Of a DNA stretch of 64,000 nucleotides, positions 1 to 13,235 are shown in pieces. A program made the translations under genes and the position numbers. The notes below the pieces were generated by a model. That model worked only from the letters and a program-made list of their open reading frames with translations, had not been told where the DNA came from and made no database searches. The stretch is from assembly GCA_029204225.1 (NCBI GenBank), contig CM055094.1, forward strand, positions 22,754,657 through 22,818,656, written 5' to 3'. Position 1 is the first letter of the stretch; every line of letters starts with the position of its first letter. Source of the DNA: Diphasiastrum complanatum. Its lineage: Eukaryota; Streptophyta; Lycopodiopsida; Lycopodiales; Lycopodiaceae.

Positions 1-1900
1 AAGAGAGGATTCCATTGATCCAACCCATACCAAAAGTGGATTAGTATTTTATGAGTTGTGGGAGGCCAAATTAAAGGTGATTTTTCTCATAAAAAGTCCA
101 TTTTTGAGCTAATTTCAAGTAGTCATCCTATTTCTAGACAACCATATTAGTTTTCTTAGAAAGATATTAAAAATCAAATTATTTTCTTAGGTTCCTTTTT
201 TGGGTGATTTCATTTCATGAGTTTGATGGCTATTTAATCTGTCCATCTCGTTTTTCCATCAATGAAGCTTTTGTGCTCTTTGAACTCATGGTGAAGAACC
301 ATATACTCTATACTGCATTTTTTTTCTTTCTTTTTGTAGTGATTAATAAACTCATCTATTTCAATTGCTGAATTGCACCAACAACACCAGTTTAGGGCTT
401 GCACCAACACTCAATTGAGGAGCAAACAGAAGTATACAATAAAATTTTAGGCATAAGGCTTGGCATGCACCAACACGCACTTGAGGGCCAACCTGACAAG
501 AAAATATAAGGACGAGACTTTGGCATACACCAATGTAAGTTGGGGGACCGGTCCACCAAAAAATAAACTTCTAGCTATGCATCAACTTTAGTTGAGGGGC
601 TAGAAATGTTCTCATGACTACATGTGTGGCAAGAGTGCTAATAGCCCAAAGAAGGGACATAAGACAATCAACATTCATAAACTATAATATTCATTTTCCT
701 TCCACAAGGCCATTAATGAAAAAGAAGATTAATCAAGACACTGTGGCCTAACCGAAGTCTTTAACAATTGGTATCATAGGAGGCTCTTAAAAAATTGTTT
801 AAATTCTGGCAAAAAACCTTTTTGTCATGTTGGAATTTGTTACACAAAAGACATATGAGAACCTCATTGTGTGGGTGCAAAGTGTTTGGGCTATCGTTGG
901 AATTTGGGGAACAAAGGACTGCCACCCCCCACTTTAAAAAGGGGTTTTCTTAGTTTGAGCTTTAGAATGACTTTTGTAAGTTTCATGGCTACTTTACGAT
1001 CTAAAATTTGGAAAGATTTTAACTTTTCTAAAAAAATATTTCATTGTATTTTAGAAGGTTATTTTTGTTGTTGTTGTAATCACCATCGAATATACTATTA
1101 GACTACATAGAAATGTATATTTGAGCAAATTTAACAACAAAGCAGAAAGGTAATTTTTAAAATTTTGACGCTCATTGAAATGTGAGTTATCAATTTCATT
1201 TTTCAAATTAATATGCAATTTGCAATCAACAATACACTTTTTTTTTTGTTGCATTCGTTTGAAAGGCAAGTAAGCCTTTGATGAACCACCAAGTGCCATT
1301 GTAACTCATGAAGCATGGTAGGAGCTTGGTGGGTGGAAGCGACATTTGTGACGTGTGGGTCTACACCAGTGTTGGGCGGGTATATAGGTGCCCTGATGGT
1401 ATCAACAGGTTAGGGAAGAATGTGACCTCCTAAACAACACGTGGTTTTTTCTGTGGTAAAAAGAACAAGTATTCTAAATTGCCTCTAGGCTATTGTAGTA
1501 ACAAAAAATTAAACTTTTGTGTGTGCATAAATCAAGCCTAGCTAGTAGGCGGAATTCTTTTAACGTTGCTTGGTGACCCAACTCAATGCATAGGGAAACC
1601 GATGATTGATTGAGACATTGACAACAAACGTTATTATGTTTGTAATTATTTGATGTCGATATGCAGAGAAGTCATTGATTCACATTAAGGAGTGAATAAC
1701 TAACTTGTTCATGAAAGAATAAATGTTTAAAATTCAACTACGTAGTGTTATCGACTTGGATTTGTTAGTTCTACCATAACTTGGCTTGCCAGGTTTGCTG
1801 GCCCATTCCACTTTAAAAAGAAAGGATTTTGGGTTCTAGCCCTTCGAGAGGAGGTCACCCCCTTGGAGGCGACCCATATTGTCATTATTAGGGTTAACCA
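1..1900. other. Upstream flank, no gene recognised
   Basis: AT-rich flank with no supported coding region. Positions about 365-600 hold several diverged copies of a short motif built on 'caccaacac' followed by 'ttgaggg', spaced roughly 60-100 bases apart. At about 769-790 there is a weak likeness to a retrotransposon primer-binding site (ttggtatcataggaggc), so part of this stretch may be an old LTR border, but no retroelement protein can be read. Confidence 0.4.
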
Positions 1901-1924
1901 AGCCAAAACGAAGGAAAAATGGAG

Positions 1925-2630
1925 AGACGTAGCGAGCGAGCGAGAGAGAGATATGAGATAGCTGCCACCTAGCTTCCGCCCAGAGAGAGATAGAGAGAGA
2001 GAGGGAGGGAGGGAGAGATGGAGGGAAGCGAGCATAGAAGAGCTTGCAAGCGAGGTAGCTAATGTATGATGTATGCAGGAAGGAAGGAGAGAGGCACAAC
2101 ATGTATGAGGATGTATGTGAGTATGGTTGGTGCAGAGAGCTGGCGTGGGATGCCTTTGGCATAGCGAGCGAGGGACGGTGGAAGGCAGGCGGAAGCTCGG
2201 AGCACACATCCGCTGACAAGAAGGTAGGTCTTTATCTGAAAAGAATAACTACGCTTTGCTTTTTGCATGTGGAGCCAGGTTTAGGGTTTCTAGACCTAAA
2301 TAATATACGGGTCCCAAAACGATCCTTTCTGATTGAGTTTTACTTCTTTACCGGTTGTACACCTCCTTGTGCATTTGCTTCTTGTATGTGTTATTATTTG
2401 GTTTTGTTTCATAATTTAATCCTTTTGTCCGTTGTCATCCTGACAGACAGAGCGGGCAGGTGAGCGGCCGAGTATCATAAAACAGATTCCGAACTTTAGT
2501 ATGCCCGTCTGTCAGTCAAGTCTGGTTACAGACTCCGTTGAAGCGATCCATCACATTCGTTTTTTGCTTGGAAACAAAATTTCATAGGCCTTTTGTGTGA
2601 GCAAGTGAGCTGTTGAAGACGCCGGCGAGC
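1925..2630 (+). promoter_or_regulatory. Purine-rich leader / probable 5' UTR of the LRR-kinase gene
   Basis: Positions about 1931-2035 are almost pure GA (gagcgagagagag, gagagagatagagag, gggagggagg), a common composition for plant core promoters and 5' leaders. A possible 5'-UTR intron runs from a donor 'aag|gtaggt' at 2224 to a T-rich acceptor ending at 2446, 2450 or 2459. The coding exon begins downstream at 2631; an in-frame TGA at 2598-2600 excludes an upstream extension within this exon. No convincing TATA box was seen. Transcription start and UTR splicing are inferred. Confidence 0.4.
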
Positions 2631-3355
2631 ATGGATGAGACAGAAGTAGGGGAAGATGATTTGGTGGCAGCTAATTTGCAGCAGCTGGATACCTCAGAGG
2701 CTGGACCAGAAGCGAACTCAATTACTCATGGTGAAAGTTCTGTGGATGAAGGGATTGTGGATTGTGCGTCAGTCATTTCTTGCATGAATGAACGATCTTT
2801 GGAAGGAAATAACGAAAGCTCAAGAGGCTTAATTTTACATAGTGAGGGCTCTGATCATCGTGAAAGGGAAGTAGCGTATCTGGATGATGACTGCATAGTT
2901 GATGAGCCACAAGTTTCACGTACCACTAAAGAATTTTTTGAGGATGAAATTGTAGACATATCTCCTAGTGGATTCCCTTTATCGGTTTTAAGGAAAATTC
3001 CACAAAAAAATCAGGCAGCAGCTTTTCATGTAAAACAGATGTATGTTTTTGACAACACCTTTACTGTTTTGCCTCCATCTATTAGCCATTTCAAGGGACT
3101 TCAGTCATTAAAGCTCTTTTCAAATGAGGTGAGGTTGTTACCAAAGGAAGTGGGTTATTTGACAAACTTGCAGCAGCTGCATGTGAAGATCTGCCCCCCG
3201 AGCCTCGAAAATTTCCTTCCATTGAGCAAAATCAGTGGGTTGAAGACACTTGAGCTACACCAAACTCCTCAACGGCCTTCAGCATTGACTCTTCCGGTTG
3301 AATTGTTGGAGCTTCAAGCGCTTACACGACTTTCGATCTGTCATTTTTCGATATC
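2631..3355 (+). CDS. LRR-kinase exon 1 (N-terminus and first LRRs)
   Basis: Encodes residues 1-241 plus two bases of the next codon. The first ~130 residues are rich in Asp, Glu and Ser. LRR-type spacing (LPPSI..L..L..L.L) begins near residue 137. The donor is atatc|gtaagt at 3356. Confidence 0.88.
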
Positions 3356-6300
3356 GTAAGTACCACAAGTACGAGAATTTTTTTTGTGGTTTCTTTTGTA
3401 TCCTTTTTTGCTAGAAGAGAGGCATTAATTTGGTAAATTATGAAGCATTCAAGTGAGAGATAACAATGTTATTCAAGTTGAAAAATGTGATTTTAGAGAT
3501 AATGAAGCAAGCACTTGGCATGTAGTCAAGTGGCCCAACATTGCGACAAAAACCAAGAAGTATAAAGACACTTTTGAAATTTGGAGTTTTATTTTTGAAC
3601 AAATCTCATTCTGTCGAGGTTGTATATTGTACATAGACACTACATTTTTGGGCATTTTACATTATGCTTTAAGATTTTGGGTCATGACATTTTGGGCCCT
3701 TTTAGAAGGAACGTAGATTGGAGTCTGGACTTGACCTAACTTGCTTAGCAAGTCAGTAGTAGGAAGAACCGCTTGAAAATAGAGAACATGAATGTGAACC
3801 TGGTGGGGGTAGGTCTTAGATCTCTAGGCTTGAGTGGGACTATACGTGGCAAGGAACTTTTGTCGCTCGGTGACAACCTTACCAAGAATTGTGCCATGTC
3901 CTTCGATTTACTAGAACCCGAAGGCGCCTCCCTTGCCTTATCCTTCTCTTTCTTTGGAAAGAAAGGTTTCTTACCCTTTACATCGGGTAAGACACCATGC
4001 TTAGGCTTGGCCACTATACGAGTATCATCGTATATCCTGGCAAAGCGAACCGCATCATCGAGGGTAAGAGGCTGGTTCCTCCTAACCTCTAGCTGATAGT
4101 CTCTCTGTAAACCAAGAATGAAATGCAATTTCACAAGTAGAGGGTCTATCCTGGTTGCAAAATGAGAATAAACCTTTTGAAACTCTTGTAAGTACTAGTC
4201 TAGGGGCCGGTTCCCCATATGTATCGTCACATACTGACGATAAAACTTAAAGTCATCTAAGATGGGAAGGAAGCCGCCTTGAAGGCCTTACAAAATTCTT
4301 CCGAATTTTTAGGTGCTTTTGACTTACCCCTTAAATCTTGCCAAGTAAAAGCTAGCTCACATCCTGGCTGTGCACACCGCTCTCCATCCACCTTCTCCTA
4401 GGTAGATAGAATGGATGGCAATTGAGACCTCCTTCCCTTGTATACCTTCAAGGAGGAAGACTCCAAGCCATGCGCACATCCTAGATTACGACACGTGGCA
4501 ACCATGCAGATCCACGAGTCACTGGTCAAGTCAATAGGCCCAGTCATCGTTCAGTTTCAAGTTTGGTTTGGGACCCAAGGGAGTTGGGTCCCTAACAGGG
4601 GGGCAGGTGTAGGGTACACCTGATGGATTTACATGTTGATCCAGAGGCAGCAACATCACATGCAGAAAGCAGCGGCCCGGCGCGGCCCTGGTAGACCTAG
4701 AGGCAGGGGCAGAGGTAGAGGCAGAGGCAGAGGTTCAGGGACCCACTCATTGTATATATCAGAGCTTTATCGTTTAGAGTATTTGTATGACATTTGTGGA
4801 TCCATTTCTTATTTTTGATTGTTGTGATGGTGCTATGGTAATCAAAGAGTTACATATTCATTATGGATTTTGGTGAGATCTTACTTGGAAGATATTCAAA
4901 GATACCGAGGGTGTCAATCTTCAAGCAATAAAGTTCTCAAAGTTATAGTATGCATAGGGTTACCCTATCATGGTTAGATGAAAGCTATTTTTAGCTGAAC
5001 TATTTTGAGTAGATGAATCTAATTTCATTGTACACACAATTGCATATAAATGGAGTATGTCGAAGTCCTACCACAAGGTATGGGACATAGTTGGAGTTTG
5101 TCTCATTGCTTGTATTCTCTTCCATGCGTTTGGCTATTTCTCGACAACAATAGGAATCTTGTCTTGGTGACTTGTATGAACAAGTCGGTTCTCTAACATG
5201 GTATAGTATGTACGATCATGCTTGATCCATTGAAGGCATGCTAGGTCTCAGAGTGGGACTTAATGCTTGTTTAGCATACGTTGTGGAGGGATGTATAAAG
5301 GTCGATATAGCTGTACAAAATTGCATCATGGTTGTCACGATACCTAAGTTGCTAGATCTAATGCAAGGAAAGAGTGGTAAGGCAACGAGGGGTAGGGGAG
5401 ATCGTTTAGTTTGTGATACGTTTCTATGGCTGGGATTTTAGAAGCTATTTGACAACATCTTCCACTACGTTCTTGCATATAGAATCACTCACTGTCAAGA
5501 AACTGCCAGCTACTAGACGTCTTGGCAAGGGCCCATTCAGTTATTTCCCCCTGACTAGACTAGATATTCATAGTTAAGCTTAGAATTTCCAAGAAAGCAT
5601 AAAGGAAGAAAAAACTTCAGCTGTTTGAAACATGCTTAGTTTGAATTGTAGACGTTTGCAAAACATTTGTTCATGATGTAATCTACACAGACCAAAGTTT
5701 AAACCTTTATCAAAACTTTTTTCATCTTTTGAGTTCTCTGACCTTCTATCATACAATTTTTCTTGTATCAAATGCATTATGCATGTAGCCATGCAAGAGT
5801 GCTATACATGGCCAATAGTATTGTACTTGATATGTTTTGAAGAAGGGCAAAAGATGATGTATTTTCCAAAAGTATGCTTTGCAAAAGGATAACGACACTC
5901 CACCCATCTCAGTGCTCACTGATAACATCCGATTCCTTTCTACCCTTCTTTTTATCATTCCCATCGTCACCTTCTTCAATGCCAGTTCTCCATACCTACA
6001 TTAGGCAGAGCTCTCAAGGTCGTGTTAGAAATCAATGTTTATTTTACACCTAATGTTTCTAGGCCATGCCTGCGTGTTATTTTAGGGGCCTATACTTTTC
6101 TTAGGTTGGTTGCTAATAAGATTAGATCATTGCTCTCTTGAATTATTTCTATGATTCCAATATGGTATCAGAGCCACGGGCCTTCTAATTGGAGCACTTT
6201 GGATTAGATCTGATTGCTGAAATTTTTTGATGCTACCGATTTGAGGCAGATAAATTACTTTGGTTCTATTTGAATAATACATGGAAGTTGTTTTAAGAAG

Positions 6301-9300
6301 AAGAGCCGACAAATTCTTTGTGGAACCGTCCAAAATTTGAAGAGCCAACAAAGATTTTTTGGAATCATCGAATTTTTTGGAACCTCTTAGTCTCATACAA
6401 TGGCAAGCTTAAATGATGCACTATTATCCCTTCTAGAATTTGTTCATACGAATTTGTGTGGTTCTATGAAAACACAGTCTCAAGATGGATTAAGTTGTTT
6501 TATTGTGTTTGTGAATGATTATTCTAGGAAGATATGGGTACATCTTCTCAAGAACAAGAGTGAGGCATTCAAAAGCTTTACTTGGTTTAAGGCACATGTG
6601 GAAAAATAAACAAGGAGACAGATTAAGACACTCTGTTCAAATAAAGGGGGAGAATATCTTTTTACAAGATTTCAAATGTTTTGCAAAGGCAATGGTAGAA
6701 AGGGAGATTTTACAAGTACTGAAACAACTCAACACAATTGGAGTTGCAAAAAGAAACAACTGTTCCATTGTGGAAACTACTAGGAGCATGCCTAAAAGTA
6801 AGAATAGTCCAAAATTCATTTTGGGGTCAAGCCGTTCAACTAACAGTTTATCTTTTGAATAAGTCCAAGGACACGAGAAGCAAGTTGGATTCAAAGCTAA
6901 CGAAGTGTTTGATGCTTAGATATGATGAGCAAGAAAAGGAATACAGGCTTTATGACATTGAAGGAAAGAAGGTCATTACAAGTTGGGATGTTATCTTTGA
7001 TGAGATGGGATCTCATGAAGATACAAAAATATCTTGTGAGCAGGCGCAAGATGATGGTATTTCTTTACAAGAATATGAATCAACGCACGAATCGCCTACA
7101 CCAATTCATTTGTTCTAGAGAAGCCTTGATAGAGACAGGAAAAAGGAAAGAGAGGTCAAGTACTTGGGATACTTATTCACCTTTGATTTCACCAAGCAGG
7201 AAGCATCCTACACCGCTAACTAGAAAGTTACCTAGATGGCACTATGAGACTATCAAATAATACCATCTTGGAACAGTGAGAGTCAAGTAAACAGGGAGCA
7301 AGAAGATCAACAAGGCTAGAGAAGTAGCATGAGGATCAAGATCAAGATCGACATGAGGATCGACATGAGGGTGTGGATGTACATTTTGCATTCATGGCTA
7401 CAGTATTAGAAATGAAAGATCCATCTACTTTCAGAGAAGCTAAAAAAGAGGAACTTTGAGGAGCTTGGTTTTCAGAGGAGCAGTTTGGAGCCTACACACT
7501 TTATGTCAGATTGTTATTGTAGTGATGTATGTTGATGACCTTATTATCATAGGTTCTAGTCAAGTTTTGATTCAAAATATCAAGAAAGATCTCTGAGAAG
7601 TTTAGAGAACTTCTAGGGATGATAAAATTAATATTAAGAGTGTTAGAAATTGATGTTTATTTTACCCGTCTCTAGTCCATGCCTGCGTGCTATTTTAGGG
7701 GCTTGTACTTTTCTTAGGTTAGTTAAAGCTCTATGCATGTAGTAGGGCGTTGGAGAGCTTTAATAAGGCTCGAATTTTGACTTAGTAAATAGCTCTTGAT
7801 TTAGGAATATCCTTTTTGCTGTAGCATTAGCTTTTGCCTAAGATAAAATCAGGTGAATATTATATGAGGACCAGCGCCCACTTCCACAAGTGAGCTTCAA
7901 TCTTATTGTTATGAATTTGAGTTATATTCTTTCGCTCTACAAAGTCATGGTTGTGTGTGTGTGAGTGCTAATAAGATTAGATCACTCCTCTCTTGATTTT
8001 TTTTTATAATTCTAATAAGTTGACATGTCCATTAGGCCCTATCTCCACCCCCAAATTCTCAGCAATCCCAATTCCACTTGATGTAGCAGACCCATGAAAT
8101 ACCTACGCATGAAAATGGATACCATTATAAATATCATATTTCAGTGTCATTCTAGTATTTATAAAAACATCGTCTTTTTTGGCAATGATTTGAAAATGGT
8201 GCAAACCAAGAAACAAGTTGTCCCTACAAACCGTATCAACGGATCCCTCAACTAAACCAGATGTGCCTCTTGCTTGTGATGACCCAAAAGTCATTGATAG
8301 CTCTTTTTATTTAAGATCTTGTGCACACCATACTAAAGCATATTTCCTTAATAAATAGCATTGGTATCAAAAGACTTTGATTTAAAATGATGACAATCAA
8401 CAACAAACACAACAATGACAATCCGAAAATCTCTCAAGCAAATTGCCTAACATAATTTGCCAAATCAACTGAAGATCACTTACACAACCAGATTTATCCA
8501 CTAGTTCAATACTAAATGTAGAAGAAGAGAGTAAAATGCTAAATATTGCTCAAGGTACCAATTGAGAGCTCGGTGGTGCAGAGTTGTTTCCAGTGCATGT
8601 TCCTTCCATCAAGCAGGTCCTACAGTATCATGCTATTCATGTGTGCATGCATGTGTTTACTTTTGTGATAGTATTCATTCCTTTCATGATTAATAATGAG
8701 CCTTTTTCTTGCATTGAGCTCTTATATATAGAGCGCAAAGCTCTGTGCACTTGACAAAGTGATGGCATAACTCGTTCTGAAGATTACAAAACTCGCCCTT
8801 ATGAGGTGATTGCATTTTAATAGACAGTACTTTTTCATGCTTGTATTCTAATACTTGCATTCTTATTGCCAACTTTTGCGAGTTCAAATAAGTTATTTGG
8901 CAAGGTTTTGCATTTGTCTATTAAGTTCAACTTGGATCAATGCAAAAATTTTGGGGTGTTGTTGAAGCAAAGGTATTATTATAATCGCGTTCATGATTTT
9001 GCAGGTCTTTACCACCTGAGATTGGGACTCTTAAAAATCTGGAAGCATTGGATTTATCATTTAATAAGCTAAAAGCTTTACCAAAAGAAGTCATTGGATT
9101 GAGACATCTTAAAAGTTTGAGGGTTGCAAGCAACAGGTTGTCGGAGCTACCATTTGAGCTTTCTTACCATTCAAATCTGGAGAGCATTGATGTCGCCTAC
9201 AACCGAATTACATCTCTGATGTCTCTAAACCTCGTATCCATGACATCGCTAAGGACATTAAATGTTCAGGTAAACTATGACATACATCACTTTGTTTTTT

Positions 9301-12300
9301 GAAATTTGTAACTTTCAATGTTCTTCATATTATAACTTGAGTTTTTTAAATTTATGTGTATGCTGATTACCTTGTAGACCTTTAAGTATTTATTCAAGGT
9401 GTTTGAGTTCTTGCAAAATCATCAGTGTTTATTTGTGTCACTAGAAGTTATGTCCAATTAAATTTAGTATCAAGATGTATATTTTTGAGCATACAGTTTT
9501 GTGAATTCTTTTTACAAATCAAGCATCATTCTTATTAATTTTCTAAGGAACATCTTCAAATCAATCACAGAAGGAAGTGTGTTGTGATACGGACGTAGAC
9601 GGGCGGAACGGAGGTCACAGGAGTCTCTGCAGGCATGTGGAAATGCATTCTAGGCTCGGACATCACCTGAATCGGTTGCCCACAAGTCATTTTGTGAAAA
9701 TGGCAAAAAAACACAAGCATTTGGAATGTGGTGTTCAAATCTCGCTAGGCGTGCCGTAACGGCTGAAACTGACATTGTAAGAATCGCCGTGGGCATGAAG
9801 AAAGGTGGTCTAGAGCCAAATTTCGCTCGATTTGGTTGCTTGCAGCTCAATGTAAACACTTGCAAAAAGTCAAGCCTATACTCACCAAATACCAAAAACT
9901 AATCGTTTCGCTCTCCACGAAGCTCAGATCCCCATGGCACCGTGCACACCACTTCCGTATCGCCGAGTAGATGCCTGCTGACTATGCACACGCCTTGATC
10001 GGACACCTATAGCTGAAAGTAAAAAAATTTACCTCCTCCACTACTGGTGCGATTCTGGCCGTGAAGAGGAGCAAATTTTTTTTTGTATACTGTTTTTTTT
10101 AGTACGATTCTGGGAGAAGAGACGTGTTTCTCAGAAACGTGTTTTCCGAAACGCGTGCCCTCAAAAACGCGTTTTTGTGCATCTATGATTAGAACCAAGT
10201 TGGAACATTTTATGTGCAAGTGTCTTAATCGTGTGGCTCTCCCCTTCCAAAATTTGTATAAAATATGTCTATTGTACGCCACTCTTTTATTCACGAGACA
10301 ATGTGATGTCTCCTGTATGTTGCGGATCCTGTGTTTTTAGAGTTGCCCATTTATGATGAGTGCTTGTTGTAAATCATGATGCACTTGAGTTTCTATAATT
10401 GTATGATCTATACCCTAGATAAGATATCTAGTAAGAATCAAGACGTTGTGCAAGTGCATGCTCGTGGTAACCTTTCTAGCCATTTGGGCATCCCCATTTG
10501 CAATTGTCCTACATGGTATTGGAGCTAGTTCATTGCGCACATGAATCCAACTTATGTGTCAGCCTTGAAAAATTCTTGGTGTGCTTTGAGGAGGATTTGT
10601 TTGGAGAAAGTATGTGTATCCATGGAGAATGATTGATTGCATGAAGACAATCATTTTTCATGTGTGAATAAAGCAAGAAAAGGAAAGTGTGATGAAAAAA
10701 TGGTAGCATGCGGAGAATTTGTGAACATCCCTAAGATGAAACCAAGGTGGTGGTTTGTAGAAGTGTGTGCAAGTCTTTTTTTGTGTGCTTCGACTCCAAT
10801 TTACTTGGAGAAAAGCCTAGGAAGTCTAAGTTGTATGAAGAATCCTCCCTTGTGGATGGAGAAGAGCCATGAAAGGTTAAGGTCTTGTGTGAATTCATGT
10901 TACGAGGCTCAATAGACGTTAATTTGTGTTGAGAGCCTACGATGACATGGAAACCCTAAAAGTCCTCCATAATTGGTGAAACCTCAATTGTTTCAAATAA
11001 TTTGAATAAGTTTTAGTAGCCAAGGGGGAATCTACAACCTATCTAATCACATTTGCAAACAACAAGTATCGATGTTGGAGACACACTGTACGATGTAAAT
11101 TAAGTTGTTATAGATTAAATAGGATGAAGAAGGAATAGGAAAGTACAACTAGATATAGAAATTTTATTGTACAAGTTGGACATTGGATTGCAGCCAAAAC
11201 CAAGTGTCAAAGGAAATTTTCGGCCATATCAAGCCCATCCTAGAAGTTGGAATCAACATTTGTCGGCCATGTTAGCAAATGCCAATAAAGTGCAAGGCTG
11301 TATCAATTGATCAAGAGCTTATCAATACGCTCATCGACCATTTGATGTAATTTTAGATTTTTATACAACCCCTCATGTGAAACTATCTGTGATATACTGT
11401 CCCCCAAGGAGTAAAATTATCTGACTATGTTGATTGTATGACCACTATAGTATTGTACCATAATAACATTGTCTTTAGATGACGATGATAAAATCAAGTG
11501 CATTAAGGCTTGTACTTTAGGTCCTTCCCTACTAGGTTGGTGGGGCCCCTAGTCACCCTATCAGTAGGTTGGTGGAGCCTACCATCACCATCGGTCCCTC
11601 GAGGAGGTGGATAATGCCTAGAAATACCCCCATACCAATGTTTTTATTGTTCAATCTTATTGTAATGTAGTTGAGTCAACTTGGATCACTTATAGATGTG
11701 AGAAAAAATTAAGCTTAGATCTTCAGGTATTTGTGATTGCTTATGTATTATCAGAGCTTTCTTTATACTTGTGTTTGATATTCTATTATTCATTGTAAGA
11801 TCAATGTTCTAGCCAAATAGTATACTTACATCTCTCTTTTTCCTACTCCTAAAAGTTGTCACCATCATGAGCGACATTTGGAGCATAAAGATTTCTTCTT
11901 AGTATTGAAGATAACCTCATGCTTAGTGATCAAGGCTATCACATTTGAAAAATGGCCTTTACTATGGAGCTCAATTGTGTTTTGAGGGGAAAGTTGTTGA
12001 GAACACATAGGAGGAAGCCAAGGGCTATTGTTCGATTAACACTTTATAGGTTGAGGAGAATTGGGAACCTGGTTTATATGTTTCCTACTGGTAGGATCGA
12101 TCATATTGACCAAGCGTTACTTTAGAAAATATCGACAATGTTCAACCAAATACTATATTTAAAACACATGAGAAAACAAAAAGGTCTAAAACTTCTCTAA
12201 AAGGAATGGTACAAACTTGCCCTTCAAATCTTTTTATATTCACTAGCGGACCCCCAAAGGATCCACTAGCCTCCTTTTTATATACGAGCTTTTCCAAGCC

Positions 12301-13169
12301 TCCTTTTCCAAGTTCATATGGTCCGTTAGTGGTTGGCCAAGTCGATGACCAAAACTTTGTGTCAAGGCCTTATTGAAAGGCGTACTGACTATTCATGGGC
12401 ACCCTCGCGTGCCTTGGTGATCACTAAACCACCCCGACCTAGGTTTGACAAGCTAGCAGTCAAGGTCAGGTCTAAATATACACCTAACGACTCGGTTCAT
12501 CAAATTTATTCTTGTCATGCGTTGCTAAGAAACTAGCTTGCGGGCAGTTACATCTAGTGACACAACTAACTTAGTATGGGCTAGGTGCCTACTTCGACTA
12601 CTAGTCAATACCAAGTATCAATCAATTGACCCACATCTCTCTTATCATGAGTGCAACGCATCGGGGGTCCTCGTAGGCTATGAGTGATCGTAGTGTGACA
12701 GGCGTGTTGCGAAACAGGCAATGGTATCTCCCTCTGATCTCATAGTATACAGGGCACCTAAAGATAAAGTGCTCCTGCGACTCCACCTCATCCAAGGAAC
12801 ATAACTAGCAAATCCGCTCCTCTCGCGGGATACCATGGAACCTCCCAGTCTCAATAGCCAGAGATGTCCCAATGTAAATTTGAGGCTGTGTGATAATCTC
12901 AAGTCCAAATAGTGTGGCAAAACTGGGAACGCTGCTATGTCTAGCTCAATAAAATAAGTCCATTAATAGTCAGGCTTAACTTCAAGCCGTCTCCTCCAAG
13001 TACGATCAAGATATACCCGATACAAGAAGCGTATGATATACTGATGAGTACCTCAAGGGAGCTCTGCAATGGAGATACTAAATGACTCAAGGAGGAAGTT
13101 GGATGCCTGGGAGAACCACGATAGCTTGTATCCCTGCTCATGAAGGTAGTGTGAGGAAGCAAGTGATAC

Positions 13170-13235
<66 letters not shown>

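Noticed and set aside
1748-2268. Several minus-strand open frames rich in Ser, Leu and His
   Set aside because: Antisense readings of the GA-rich leader; low complexity and no family resemblance.
2613-2630. Upstream TTG start for the LRR-kinase
   Set aside because: The ATG at 2631 has a good context, and TTG is not a normal start in plant nuclear genes.
3453-3716. Alternative exon within intron 1
   Set aside because: No LRR pattern and no phase-compatible splice sites linking it to exons 1 and 2.
4633-4818. AT-hook or RGG-box small protein
   Set aside because: The Arg-Gly run comes from a short hexamer repeat and the rest shows no conserved context.
10637-10915. Small protein gene in intron 2
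   Set aside because: No start context, domain or splice support; more likely part of a decayed LTR element.
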